Of a stretch of 12,503 bases of DNA, positions 6,030-12,503 are shown one piece after another. A program made the position numbers and the translations under genes. Location: the NCBI GenBank assembly GCA_004296785.1, contig SCVU01000272.1, positions 1-12,503 of the forward strand, given 5' to 3'. This DNA comes from Planctomycetota bacterium. Lineage in GTDB: Bacteria; Planctomycetota; UBA1135; GCA-002686595. How positions within the stretch are numbered: position 1 is the first letter of the stretch; each line of letters starts with the position of its first letter. Under the pieces are notes generated by a model. It did not search any database. It was given only the letters and a program-made list of their open reading frames with translations, and was not told the origin of the DNA.

Positions 6030-7217
6030 GTGTCCCTGAGCGAGCTCGAAACCGACCCACGCATCCCCGTGGTCAAGGGACCGATTCTGTGGTTGCTCGC
6101 GAAGGTCGTGCTCGGCCTGTTCGTCGGCCTGTTCGCGTTCGACCGCGGGCTCGCGTGGTTCGACGCGAAGATGGATCTGACGGGCAGCGCGCTCGCCCGC
6201 GACCCCGAGCTCGCGTGGGTCAACAAGCCCGGCTACACCGACGCGGTCACGACGATCAGCTCGATCGGGATGCGCTCGCCGGAGATCCCCGACGACGCGC
6301 CGAAGGACGAGGTGCTCGTCATCGGCGTCGGCGCGTCGCGCTTCTTCGGCGCGGGCGACGGCGGTCCGCCGATGGACAAGGTGTGGGCGCCGTACCTCGA
6401 GCAGTTGTGCAAGGCGAAGTACGGCGAGCGCTGGCGCGTGCTGAACGGCGCGGTCAACGGATACTCGGCCGTGCAGGCCGCGCGGCGCGCGGTGAAGCTG
6501 ATCCCCGAGCTGCGCCCGGACCTGATCCTGATGGAGATCTCGCCCGGCTCGCAGATGATGCTCGACCCCTCGTCGACGCGGCACTACGTGCACGTCGGCA
6601 AAGGCGACGACGAGGTGCTGCTGCCGATCGACATCGCGAACGCGGTGCCTGAGCCGCTGTACCCCGCCGCGGCGCTGCTGCACCAGACGCTGACCCACTC
6701 GGCGATCTACACGCGCTACCGCGCGAAGGCGAGCGACCAGGGCCGGCGCGCGAAGGAGATCGACAAGTTCGTGCTGTCGCGCGCGCCGCGCCCGCCGGAG
6801 ATCGAGCCGACGCTGCAGCGCACGTTCGACGAGCTGCGCGCGCTCGGAATCGCGGCGCGCGAAGCCGGCGTCGAGTTGCGTGCGGTCGTGATGCCCGAGC
6901 CGTACATGGACCACCCGGCGCGCTGGAAGAACTACACGCAGAACCACGGGGACAAGGGCGCGCCGCCGGTCGGCACGCCGCGCGAGGAGCCGCTCGAAGT
7001 GCTGACCGAAGTGCTGACCGAGCGCGGGATCGAGAGCTACTCGATGCTGCAGCCGATCACGCAGATCGGCACCGACCGCGACAAGTACAACGTCGACGAA
7101 GGGCACTGGAAGTCGATCGGCCACGAGCTCATCGCGCGCGCGATCTTCCTGAGCATGGTTCGCGAGGGACTGCCCGAGCGCTTGATGAAGGAACGCGCGG
7201 CGCATCCGCGCAACTAG
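6030..7217 (+). CDS. SGNH-like membrane-anchored protein paired with the MBOAT acyltransferase
   Basis: A 395-residue protein read from GTG 6030; no ATG fits before the anchor. One hydrophobic segment (about residues 17-37, WLLAKVVLGLFVGLFAF) should anchor it with the rest outside. The block I position reads VIGVGASRFFG, so the usual GDS is GAS, but Ser103 remains. The last block is VDEGHWKSIGHELIA with D356 and H359. NGAVNGYSAVQ resembles the family's oxyanion-hole Asn block. Its stop is 7 bp before the MBOAT start, so they form an operon. SGNH partners of MBOAT proteins (AlgI with AlgJ/AlgX in alginate acetylation, PatA/PatB in peptidoglycan acetylation) take the acyl group across the membrane and place it on a glycan; a similar job is inferred here. 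A 12-bp tandem repeat lies inside. The loss of the block I Asp could mean altered activity. Confidence 0.8.
   Translation: MSLSELETDPRIPVVKGPILWLLAKVVLGLFVGLFAFDRGLAWFDAKMDLTGSALARDPELAWVNKPGYTDAVTTISSIGMRSPEIPDDAPKDEVLVIGVGASRFFGAGDGGPPMDKVWAPYLEQLCKAKYGERWRVLNGAVNGYSAVQAARRAVKLIPELRPDLILMEISPGSQMMLDPSSTRHYVHVGKGDDEVLLPIDIANAVPEPLYPAAALLHQTLTHSAIYTRYRAKASDQGRRAKEIDKFVLSRAPRPPEIEPTLQRTFDELRALGIAAREAGVELRAVVMPEPYMDHPARWKNYTQNHGDKGAPPVGTPREEPLEVLTEVLTERGIESYSMLQPITQIGTDRDKYNVDEGHWKSIGHELIARAIFLSMVREGLPERLMKERAAHPRN
6995..7018 (+). repeat. Two perfect 12-bp tandem copies inside the SGNH-like gene
   Basis: CGAAGTGCTGAC occurs twice back to back and keeps the frame, giving EVLTEVLT in the protein. 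It is probably a small in-frame duplication in a surface helix. Confidence 0.9.
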
Positions 7218-7224
7218 CGACGCG

Positions 7225-8634
7225 ATGGCGTTCCACTCGTGGCACTACGGCCTGCTGCTGCTCAGCACGCTGCTGATCTACTGGATGTGCGCGAACCAGC
7301 GCGCGGTCCGCACGTGGTTGTTGCTGTTCAGCAGTCTGCTGTACTACGGCGCCTTCGAGCCGTGGTTCCTGTGGCTGCTGCTGTTCACGATGCTGCTCGA
7401 CTACGGCATCGGGCGCTGCATCGGAGCGGCGGCGACGCGGCGCGCGAAGCTCGGCTTCCTGTGGTGCAGCTTGCTCGGCAACCTGCTGCTGCTCGCGTAC
7501 TTCAAGTACTCGCTGTGGCTGGCCGAGCTGTCGGATCCGCTGCAGCGCGCGCTCGGTACCGACCTGCCGCTGCGCGAGTACGCGTGGAAGGAGAAGGTGC
7601 CGGTCGGCATCTCGTTCTACACGTTCCAAAGCCTCTCCTACACGATCGACGTGTTCCGCGGCACGATCCAGCCGCTGCGCAGCCTGCGCGACTTCTCGAC
7701 CTTCGTCGCGTTCTTCCCGCAGCTCGTCGCGGGCCCGATCGTGCGCGCGAAGGACTTCCTGCCGCAGATGGAGTTCCGGCCGCGCCTCGACCGCGCGTGG
7801 GTGCACGACGGCATCTGGCGCATCGCGATCGGCCTGGCGAAGAAGACGCTGCTGGCGGACATGGTCGCGCGCTACCTCGTCGATCCGGTGTACGCGCACC
7901 CGGAGCAGTACTCGCCGCTGATGCACCTGGTGGCGCTGTACGCGTTCTCCGCGCAGATCTACTGCGACTTCTCGGGCTACTCCGACATCGCGATCGGCAG
8001 CGCGCGGCTGTTCGGCTTCGAGCTGCTCGAGAACTTCGACGCACCCTACCGCGCGCTGTCGATCCGCGAGTTCTGGCGGCGCTGGCACATCTCGCTGTCG
8101 AGCTGGGTCCGCGACTACCTGTTCTTCCCGCTCGGCGGCTCGCGCGGCAGCGAATCCAAGGTCGCGTTCAACCTGATGGTCACGATGGTGATCATCGGGT
8201 TGTGGCACGGCGCGAGCACGCTGTGGCTGATCTACGGCGTGTCGCAGGGCGCCGCGCTGATCCTCGAGCGCTGGCTCGAGCGCATGCGCGGCGGCAAACC
8301 GTACGCGACGACCGCGCCGCGCAAGATCCTGTCCTGGTTCCTCGCGTTCCACTTCACGACCGTCACGTGCGCGCTGATCCGCGCGCCGGACATGGCTTCG
8401 CTGCGGGCGCTGTTCGGCAAGTTCGGCGACGAGAACATCGCGGCCGTGTGGGGCTGGGTCGCGCTGGCGGGAGCCGCGATCGCGCACTTCCTGCCCGACC
8501 GCTGGGTCGAGGCGTGCCGAGCGCGCGTCGTCGCGTTGCCGACGCCGGCGCTCGGCTTCCTGCTCGGCCTGTTGTGCGGCTGCCTGTTCCTGATCATCGA
8601 AGGACAGACGTCCTTCATCTACTTCCAGTTCTGA
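7225..8634 (+). CDS. MBOAT-family O-acyltransferase (AlgI-like)
   Basis: A 469-residue polytopic inner-membrane protein with about ten hydrophobic segments spread over its length. Hallmarks are PVGISFYTFQSLSYTIDV, FPQLVAGPI, YCDFSGYSDIAIG, FWRRWHISLSSWVRDYLFFP (His288) and LWHGAS with the invariant catalytic His328. This motif order is that of AlgI/PatA-type acyltransferases, which pass an acetyl group from a cytoplasmic donor through the membrane to a periplasmic partner. The SGNH-like gene directly upstream is the expected partner. No polysaccharide synthase or glycosyltransferase is in the window, so the acceptor polymer is unknown. The start ATG 7225 lies 7 bp after the previous stop, without a strong ribosome-binding site, so coupled translation is likely. 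The length of about 470 residues is normal for the family. Confidence 0.95.
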   Translation: MAFHSWHYGLLLLSTLLIYWMCANQRAVRTWLLLFSSLLYYGAFEPWFLWLLLFTMLLDYGIGRCIGAAATRRAKLGFLWCSLLGNLLLLAYFKYSLWLAELSDPLQRALGTDLPLREYAWKEKVPVGISFYTFQSLSYTIDVFRGTIQPLRSLRDFSTFVAFFPQLVAGPIVRAKDFLPQMEFRPRLDRAWVHDGIWRIAIGLAKKTLLADMVARYLVDPVYAHPEQYSPLMHLVALYAFSAQIYCDFSGYSDIAIGSARLFGFELLENFDAPYRALSIREFWRRWHISLSSWVRDYLFFPLGGSRGSESKVAFNLMVTMVIIGLWHGASTLWLIYGVSQGAALILERWLERMRGGKPYATTAPRKILSWFLAFHFTTVTCALIRAPDMASLRALFGKFGDENIAAVWGWVALAGAAIAHFLPDRWVEACRARVVALPTPALGFLLGLLCGCLFLIIEGQTSFIYFQF

Positions 8635-8657
8635 GCGCGCGCTCGCGCGCCGCGCGC
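8635..8657. terminator. Possible bidirectional terminator hairpin after the MBOAT gene
   Basis: GCGCGCG (8635-8641) pairs with CGCGCGC (8651-8657) around a 9-nt loop, in the 28-bp gap between convergent genes (MBOAT stop 8634, cupin stop 8663). There is no T-run. Alternating GC can pair in several registers, so the structure is approximate. Confidence 0.4.
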
Positions 8658-8662
8658 GAACG

Positions 8663-9160
8663 CTACTTCCGCTTCGCGCCGGCCTCGTCGACCATCACGA
8701 CGTCGAACGGGCCCTCGCGCTCGATGTAGAACACGCACGGCGCATCGCCCTCGACGGCCGTGACGTGCTTGACGTTCGCGGCGAGCGAGAAGTACGAGCC
8801 CGGCGGCAGCTTCTTCGGCGGCGCGCCTTCGACCGCCAGCGACAGCGTGCCCGACACGATCACGCCGCGATCGCCGGCGGAGTGCGTGTGCTGCGGCGCC
8901 TTCGTGCCCGCCGGCCACTTGTAGAAGATGCGGTGCGCTTCCTTCGTCGAGTCGCCGAACAGCGCGGCCTGCTGCGCGCCCTCGAGCCCGGGCATCGGCA
9001 CCCACTTGAGCTCGTCGACCGAAAGCAGCGTCTTGCCGACGATGCGCTGCGGCTCCTTCTTCGGTGCATCGGACTGCGCCGCTTGCGCCGCGATCAGGAT
9101 CGGCACGAGCGCGACCGCCGCGCCCGCCGCGAACAGAGACAGATTGCGTTTCGTCGTCAT
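8663..9160 (-). CDS. Exported cupin-domain protein
   Basis: A 165-residue protein with a clear signal peptide: KR at residues 4-5, then a hydrophobic stretch to about residue 25 and a likely cut near AQA (residues 25-28). The mature part is one small beta-barrel cupin. Motif 1 is APQHTHSAGDRGVIVSG with metal-ligand His91 and His93; the usual ligand Glu is not present (Asp97 is nearest). Motif 2 is PPGSYFSLAANVKHV with His132. GAGGA lies four bases ahead of the ATG, supporting the start. The ending (FYIEREGPFDVVMVD) is like secreted single-cupin proteins of unknown role, often named ChrR-like or DUF4437-like. No substrate can be inferred. It is convergent with the MBOAT gene and divergent from the Ig-repeat gene. 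A -10-like TAGACT lies on its strand at 9238-9243. Confidence 0.85.
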   Translation of the reverse strand: MTTKRNLSLFAAGAAVALVPILIAAQAAQSDAPKKEPQRIVGKTLLSVDELKWVPMPGLEGAQQAALFGDSTKEAHRIFYKWPAGTKAPQHTHSAGDRGVIVSGTLSLAVEGAPPKKLPPGSYFSLAANVKHVTAVEGDAPCVFYIEREGPFDVVMVDEAGAKRK

Positions 9161-9307
9161 GGGATCCTCGTTGGAAGCCCGCGCATCGACGCGCCGCGCC
9201 GGTGGCGGCGCGCGATGGCCGGCGGCTGGGACGCCCGAGTCTAGCGCGGTCGCGCGCGGCCGCGGCGCGGCCGCCCCGACGGCCGCGCGGTGCGCAAGCG
9301 CTCGGTG

Positions 9308-9362
9308 TTACCGTTCCTTTGCGCTCGGCTAGGCTGGAGCGTCGGCGCCGGACCTCCGGCGC
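9308..9362 (+). promoter_or_regulatory. Weak promoter-like boxes and an 18-bp palindrome before the Ig-repeat gene
   Basis: TTACCG (9308-9313) and TAGGCT (9330-9335) are 16 bp apart but match consensus only partly. Downstream, GCGCCGGA-CC-TCCGGCGC (9345-9362) is a perfect inverted repeat that would fall in the 5' leader, 31 bp before the ATG. It could be an operator or a leader hairpin. The rest of the 233-bp divergent gap (9161-9393) shows only GC-rich repeats such as two GCGGCCGC copies. Confidence 0.3.
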
Positions 9363-9393
9363 GCTCACTCCCCATCACGGCTCGCTCACGAAG

Positions 9394-10338
9394 ATGCTGC
9401 ACTCGCTCTTGCTCGCGCTCTCTCCGGTCGCACTCTCTCCGCTCGGGACGCCCACGGTTCCGATCCCACAGCTCACCGACACCGGCGGTGTCATCGGCAC
9501 GTCGGGAACGTTCAAGCTGAACGGCACGACCGCGGGCACGCCGGAGCTGTTGATCCTCGGCACGAGCTGGATCCCCGGCGGCCTCGACCTCGACGTGTGG
9601 GGCACGCTGTGGGTCGCGCCGATCGCGACGTTCCCCGGCAACGGCACGCACCAGTGGACGTTCCCGATCCCGCTCGACCTGTCGCTGCTCGATCAGGTGA
9701 TTCGCGCTCAGGCGCTCGGGTACAGCGTCGATCCGCAGACGCAGCTCGGCGCGTTCGTGCTGTCGAGCTCGACGTCGATGCCGATCAAGGGCGTCAGTCC
9801 GCAGGCGGCCAACTACCCGCAGGATCCGATGAACCTCACGACGTGCGTGACCATGACGCCGAACGTGCCGACCGGATCGCCCGGCATTCCGGCGGGCGTT
9901 TGGCAAGTCTCACCTCCGCTGCCGAACGGACTGCTGTTCGATACGGCGACCGGAACGATCAGCGGGACGCCGATCGAGACCGCCGATTGGGGCTCGAACT
10001 ACTGGGTGACCTGCGACAACGGCTACGGCGGTGCGGGGCAGACCCTGCACGCAACGGTGAAGTCGATCACCGCGGCGCCGCTGACGTACTCGGTGCAGAA
10101 CCCGGTCTATCCCGCCGGCGTCGCGATCGCGCCGAACCTGCCGTCGATCCCCGCCGGCGCGTTCGTCGCGTTCCAGATGATCGGCGGTTCCCTGCCGACG
10201 GGCCTTGAGCTCAATGCGAGCACCGGCGCGATCACCGGCACGCCGGAATTCGCGACCGCGCCGATGAGCGCAACGATCCAGATGATCGCGTGCGACGGAC
10301 TGCAGGCGGTGAGCGTCGTGACGATCCAGGTGTTCTAG
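9394..10338 (+). CDS. Exported protein with two putative-Ig (He_PIG-type) repeats
   Basis: A 314-residue protein. ATG 9394 is chosen because a short signal-like segment follows (MLHSLLLALSPVALSPLG); the upstream part of the open frame is Arg-rich and not protein-like. The mid-N region (about residues 35-130, with GTPELLILGTSW, LDLDVWGTLWV and AQALGYSVD) resembles an uncharacterised beta-rich domain that I recall from secreted planctomycete proteins. Two repeats of the putative-Ig type follow, with hallmarks LPNGLLFDTATGTISGTP from residue 176 and LPTGLELNASTGAITGTP from residue 267. The protein ends right after the second repeat, with no sorting tail. It is probably a cell-surface or secreted binding protein; the ligand is unknown. 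The start lacks a good ribosome-binding site. Confidence 0.8.
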   Translation: MLHSLLLALSPVALSPLGTPTVPIPQLTDTGGVIGTSGTFKLNGTTAGTPELLILGTSWIPGGLDLDVWGTLWVAPIATFPGNGTHQWTFPIPLDLSLLDQVIRAQALGYSVDPQTQLGAFVLSSSTSMPIKGVSPQAANYPQDPMNLTTCVTMTPNVPTGSPGIPAGVWQVSPPLPNGLLFDTATGTISGTPIETADWGSNYWVTCDNGYGGAGQTLHATVKSITAAPLTYSVQNPVYPAGVAIAPNLPSIPAGAFVAFQMIGGSLPTGLELNASTGAITGTPEFATAPMSATIQMIACDGLQAVSVVTIQVF

Positions 10339-10350
10339 CGCGGCTCGCGT

Positions 10351-10379
10351 GCTAGGCGCCGCCGCGCGCGGCGCCTAGC
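10351..10379. terminator. Strong bidirectional hairpin between convergent genes
   Basis: GCTAGGCGCCGC (10351-10362) and GCGGCGCCTAGC (10368-10379) form a perfect 12-bp stem with a 5-nt loop. It lies between the stop of the Ig-repeat gene (10338) and that of citrate synthase, whose TAG stop (10375-10377) is inside the stem. No T-run follows, as is common for terminator-like hairpins in GC-rich genomes. Confidence 0.65.
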
Positions 10380-11526
10380 GCAGCGAGATGTCGACGTACT
10401 CGCGCTGGTGCCCGCCCGTGTAGACCTGATCGGGCCGGAAGATCTTGTTGCCGATCATCTGCTCCATCCAGTGCGCGCAGTAGCCGGCGACGCGCGAGAT
10501 CGCGAAGACCGGCGTGAACAGATCGGTCGAGATCCCGAGCTTCGAGTAGACGATGCCCGAGAAGAAGTCGACGTTCGGGTAGATGCCGCGGTGGCCCAGG
10601 CGCTTCTCGACCTGCCGCTCGAGCTCGACCGCGACGTCGTAGATCGGCGTCGAGCCGAGTCGCTCGAACAGCTTCTTCGCGAGGTCCTGCAGGATCAGCG
10701 CGCGCGGGTCCTTGACCTTGTACACGCGGTGCCCGAACCCCATCACCTTGCCCTTCGACTTGAGCTGCGCCTCGACCCACGCCTCGACCTTGTCGGGTGA
10801 GCCGATGTCGCGCAGCACTTCGAGCACGCGCTCGTTCGCGCCGCCGTGCAGCGGCCCGGTCAGCGCGCCGACCGCGGAGCTGCACACGGTGTACGGATCC
10901 GCTTCGGTCGACGCGACGACGCGCGCCGCGAAGGTCGACGCGTTCATCGTGTGCTCGGCGTGCAGGATCAGCGCGACGTCGAGCACGCGCGCCGCGAAAT
11001 CGTCCGGCTTCGCGCCCGACAGCATGTAGAGGAAATTCGCCGCGGTGTCGAGCGACGGATCCGGCGCGACGTAGTCCTTGCCGGTGCGCAGCCGATCGAA
11101 GGCCGCGACGAGCACCGGCGTCGCCGCGATGATGCGCAAGCACGCCTCGGCCACGTCGTCGGGGTTGTGGATGTCGCGCTTGCGGCTGAACATGCCGAGG
11201 GCCGAGATCGACGCCTGCAGCGCGTGCATCGGATGCCCGGCGCCCGGCAGCGAGCGCAGCATGTCGATCGTGCGCGCCGGCAGCTCGCGCTGATCGGCGA
11301 GGCGCTTCTTGAACGACTCGAGCTCGGCGCGCGACGGCAGCGTGCCGTACAGCAAGAGCCAGCAGGTCTCCTCGAAGTTCGAGCGCGCGGCGAGCACCTC
11401 GATCGGATAGCTGCGGTACTCGAGGATGCCCTTGTTGCCGTCGATGTAGGAAATCGACGACTGCACGACGGGGACGTCGGCGAGGCCGGGGACGAGCTTG
11501 AGGGTGGGGACGATGGTGTCGGACAC
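10375..11526 (-). CDS. gltA: Citrate synthase
   Basis: Condenses oxaloacetate and acetyl-CoA to citrate, the entry step of the TCA cycle, in the cytoplasm. The 383-residue product matches the length of short-form bacterial citrate synthases. The catalytic triad is visible: His227 in GPLHGGANE, His266 in MGFGHRVYKVKDPRA and Asp320 in YPNVDFFSGIVY. Other family landmarks are PGAGHPMHALQ, HTMNASTFAARV and the C-terminal RPDQVYTG. The start is GTG 11526 (MSDTIVPTLKLVPG); the open frame runs further upstream but becomes Arg-rich non-family sequence. There is no clear Shine-Dalgarno. 2-methylcitrate synthase is the main alternative, but no other methylcitrate-cycle gene is nearby. The gene stands alone, divergent from the carboxypeptidase-regulatory-like gene. 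Confidence 0.95.
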   Translation of the reverse strand: MSDTIVPTLKLVPGLADVPVVQSSISYIDGNKGILEYRSYPIEVLAARSNFEETCWLLLYGTLPSRAELESFKKRLADQRELPARTIDMLRSLPGAGHPMHALQASISALGMFSRKRDIHNPDDVAEACLRIIAATPVLVAAFDRLRTGKDYVAPDPSLDTAANFLYMLSGAKPDDFAARVLDVALILHAEHTMNASTFAARVVASTEADPYTVCSSAVGALTGPLHGGANERVLEVLRDIGSPDKVEAWVEAQLKSKGKVMGFGHRVYKVKDPRALILQDLAKKLFERLGSTPIYDVAVELERQVEKRLGHRGIYPNVDFFSGIVYSKLGISTDLFTPVFAISRVAGYCAHWMEQMIGNKIFRPDQVYTGGHQREYVDISLR

Positions 11527-11571
11527 GGGCGTGGGCGAAGTCGGGAAACGGCGGCGGTTGGAGGACCGCGC

Positions 11572-11600
11572 ATCGTACCGCGCTCGCCGCCGTGTCCGAA
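11572..11600 (-). promoter_or_regulatory. Possible citrate synthase promoter
   Basis: On the minus strand, TTCGGA (11595-11600) and TACGAT (11572-11577) are 17 bp apart, with three and four of six matches to the sigma-70 boxes. The start would give a leader of about 40 nt before GTG 11526. The remainder of the 215-bp divergent gap shows nothing distinct. Confidence 0.35.
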
Positions 11601-11741
11601 ACGCGGGACGCGCGCTCTCGCTCCGACCGACGCGCGCGGGAACGGCTGCACCCGGCCGCGCGCTCGCGACGGAATCTCCGAGCGGCCGCCGTGCGCCTCG
11701 CCGGCGCGAGCGGCCGCCACCCTGTCGCCGCCGGAGCCTCC

Positions 11742-12503
11742 ATGTCGATTCGCATCGGATTCGCGTGTGTGTCAGTCGTCTGCATCGCCGGCGCGCTGTG
11801 GCTCGGGCTCGCGCGGAACGCGCCCGCGGCGAGCGCGAGCGCAGTCGAACCCAGCGTCGTCGCGGCCGCGAAACCGCTGGAATCGATGCCCGACGACACG
11901 CGTCAGAGCGCGCGGAGCGCGATCGCCGAAGCGCGCGCCTCCAACCTCGCGAGCGCGGCGCTCCCGCAGACGGTGACGCGCATTCGCACCGTCGATTCCG
12001 TCGGTGCGCGAGTCGCCGGTGCCGTCGTGCACGCGACGCACGGAGACGCCTACCGCAGGCTCGGCACGAGCGATGCGCGCGGCGAGCTTGAGGTCGCGCG
12101 GGAGTTCGCACCGTGGGGAGCGTTCGCGGCACGCGCGCCGGGCCGTGCGGCGGCCCGAGTCTGTTGGAACGGCGAAGCGCCGTCCGAGGTCGAGCTCCGC
12201 CTCGCGGACGCGGGGACGATTCGCGGCCGCGTCACTCTCGTCGGAGGCGCGCCGCCGCCGCCCGGCTGCCAGGTTCTCGCGGTGCCGGTCGACCGCAGTC
12301 AGACGGCGTTCGGGCGCGACCTCGAGTCGCTGCTCTCCGACCCCGAGCTGCGCGTCGCGATGACCGACACGGCGGGCGGCTTCGAGATCGACGACCTCGA
12401 ACTCGGCGAGTTGCACGAGCTCCACGCCGGCGGCGGCGGCTGCTTGCTCGCCGGCGCACCCGTCCGCGCGCGCCCCGGCGATCGTTCCGTGGTGCTAGAT
12501 CGG
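11742..12503 (+). CDS. Exported carboxypeptidase-regulatory-like protein, 3' partial
   Basis: ATG 11742 has GGAG five bases upstream (11733-11736), and the frame stays open to the window end (254 codons). Residues 1-25 (MSIRIGFACVSVVCIAGALW...) form a signal peptide or anchor. An Ala/Ser-rich linker follows to about residue 75. Then come beta-rich units with the carboxypeptidase-regulatory-like pattern: VAGAVVHATHG...LGTSDARGELEV, and later GTIRGRVTLVGG...VAMTDTAGGFEIDDLELG. These domains are usually structural repeats in secreted or surface proteins rather than enzymes. Family assignment rests on the (T/S)D-x-x-G-x-(F/L)-x-(I/V) turns and is good but not certain; what follows beyond the edge is unknown. 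Confidence 0.8.
   Translation, partial: MSIRIGFACVSVVCIAGALWLGLARNAPAASASAVEPSVVAAAKPLESMPDDTRQSARSAIAEARASNLASAALPQTVTRIRTVDSVGARVAGAVVHATHGDAYRRLGTSDARGELEVAREFAPWGAFAARAPGRAAARVCWNGEAPSEVELRLADAGTIRGRVTLVGGAPPPPGCQVLAVPVDRSQTAFGRDLESLLSDPELRVAMTDTAGGFEIDDLELGELHELHAGGGGCLLAGAPVRARPGDRSVVLDR

Noticed and set aside
4054..6039. 661-codon plus-strand open frame overlapping tRNA-Cys and the SGNH gene in another frame
   Set aside because: Extreme Arg/Ala content and passage through two tRNA genes; no family features.
4148..6226. 692-codon minus-strand open frame over the SGNH gene and tRNA-Leu
   Set aside because: It crosses a tRNA gene in antisense and has Arg-rich, non-domain sequence. The opposite strand holds clear SGNH motifs.
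5832..8487. Long minus-strand open frames opposite the SGNH-like and MBOAT genes (5832-7205 and 7129-8487)
   Set aside because: Both are composition shadows; the plus strand carries conserved catalytic motifs and membrane segments.
9064..9393. Upstream extension of the Ig-repeat protein frame
   Set aside because: It overlaps the cupin gene in antisense and is Arg/Ala-rich. A signal-like segment begins at the ATG at 9394.
11527..12132. Upstream extension of the citrate synthase frame
   Set aside because: The extension is Arg/Ser-rich, overlaps the divergent gap and the next gene, and lies outside the length of the family. GTG 11526 fits the known N-terminus.

Overview
The window is very GC-rich with few stop codons in any frame, so many long open frames are shadows; I chose genes by protein content. 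The lineage looks like a high-GC member of the Planctomycetota (inference, moderate confidence). The reasons are an integrase tail with an ATGTEN...ASCLAEQ-like stretch that I recall from planctomycete integrases, a very short XRE regulator overlapping the integrase start, a secreted protein with putative-Ig (He_PIG-type) repeats, and a secreted carboxypeptidase-regulatory-like protein.

Region 1 (1 to about 4.06 kb) is the end of an integrated mobile element. It carries the 3' part of a TOPRIM/P-loop ATPase replication protein, a 73-residue XRE regulator, and a tyrosine recombinase with a full R-K-HxxR-H-Y catalytic set. The regulator and integrase overlap by ATGA. The integrase runs into the 3' end of an intact tRNA-Cys(GCA) gene on the minus strand, which is the obvious attachment site. 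The integrase frame has no stop. It continues in frame through the antisense of tRNA-Cys and into the chromosomal SGNH gene, ending only at 5713 (1031 codons). This is the most interesting point of the window.

Region 2 (4.13 to 8.66 kb) is chromosomal. It holds a membrane-anchored SGNH/GDSL-type protein, tRNA-Leu(UAA), a second SGNH-like protein with an altered block I (GAS instead of GDS), and, 7 bp further, an AlgI-type MBOAT acyltransferase. The SGNH-MBOAT pairing suggests transfer of acyl (probably acetyl) groups to an exported glycan or other surface polymer.

Region 3 (8.66 to 12.5 kb) has alternating gene directions. There is an exported cupin (minus), an exported Ig-repeat protein (plus), a citrate synthase (minus) and the start of an exported carboxypeptidase-regulatory-like protein (plus, cut by the window end). 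The two convergent gene ends carry GC hairpins. The one at 10351-10379 is a perfect 12-bp stem that contains the citrate synthase stop codon. No CRISPR array, rRNA gene or insertion sequence was seen.
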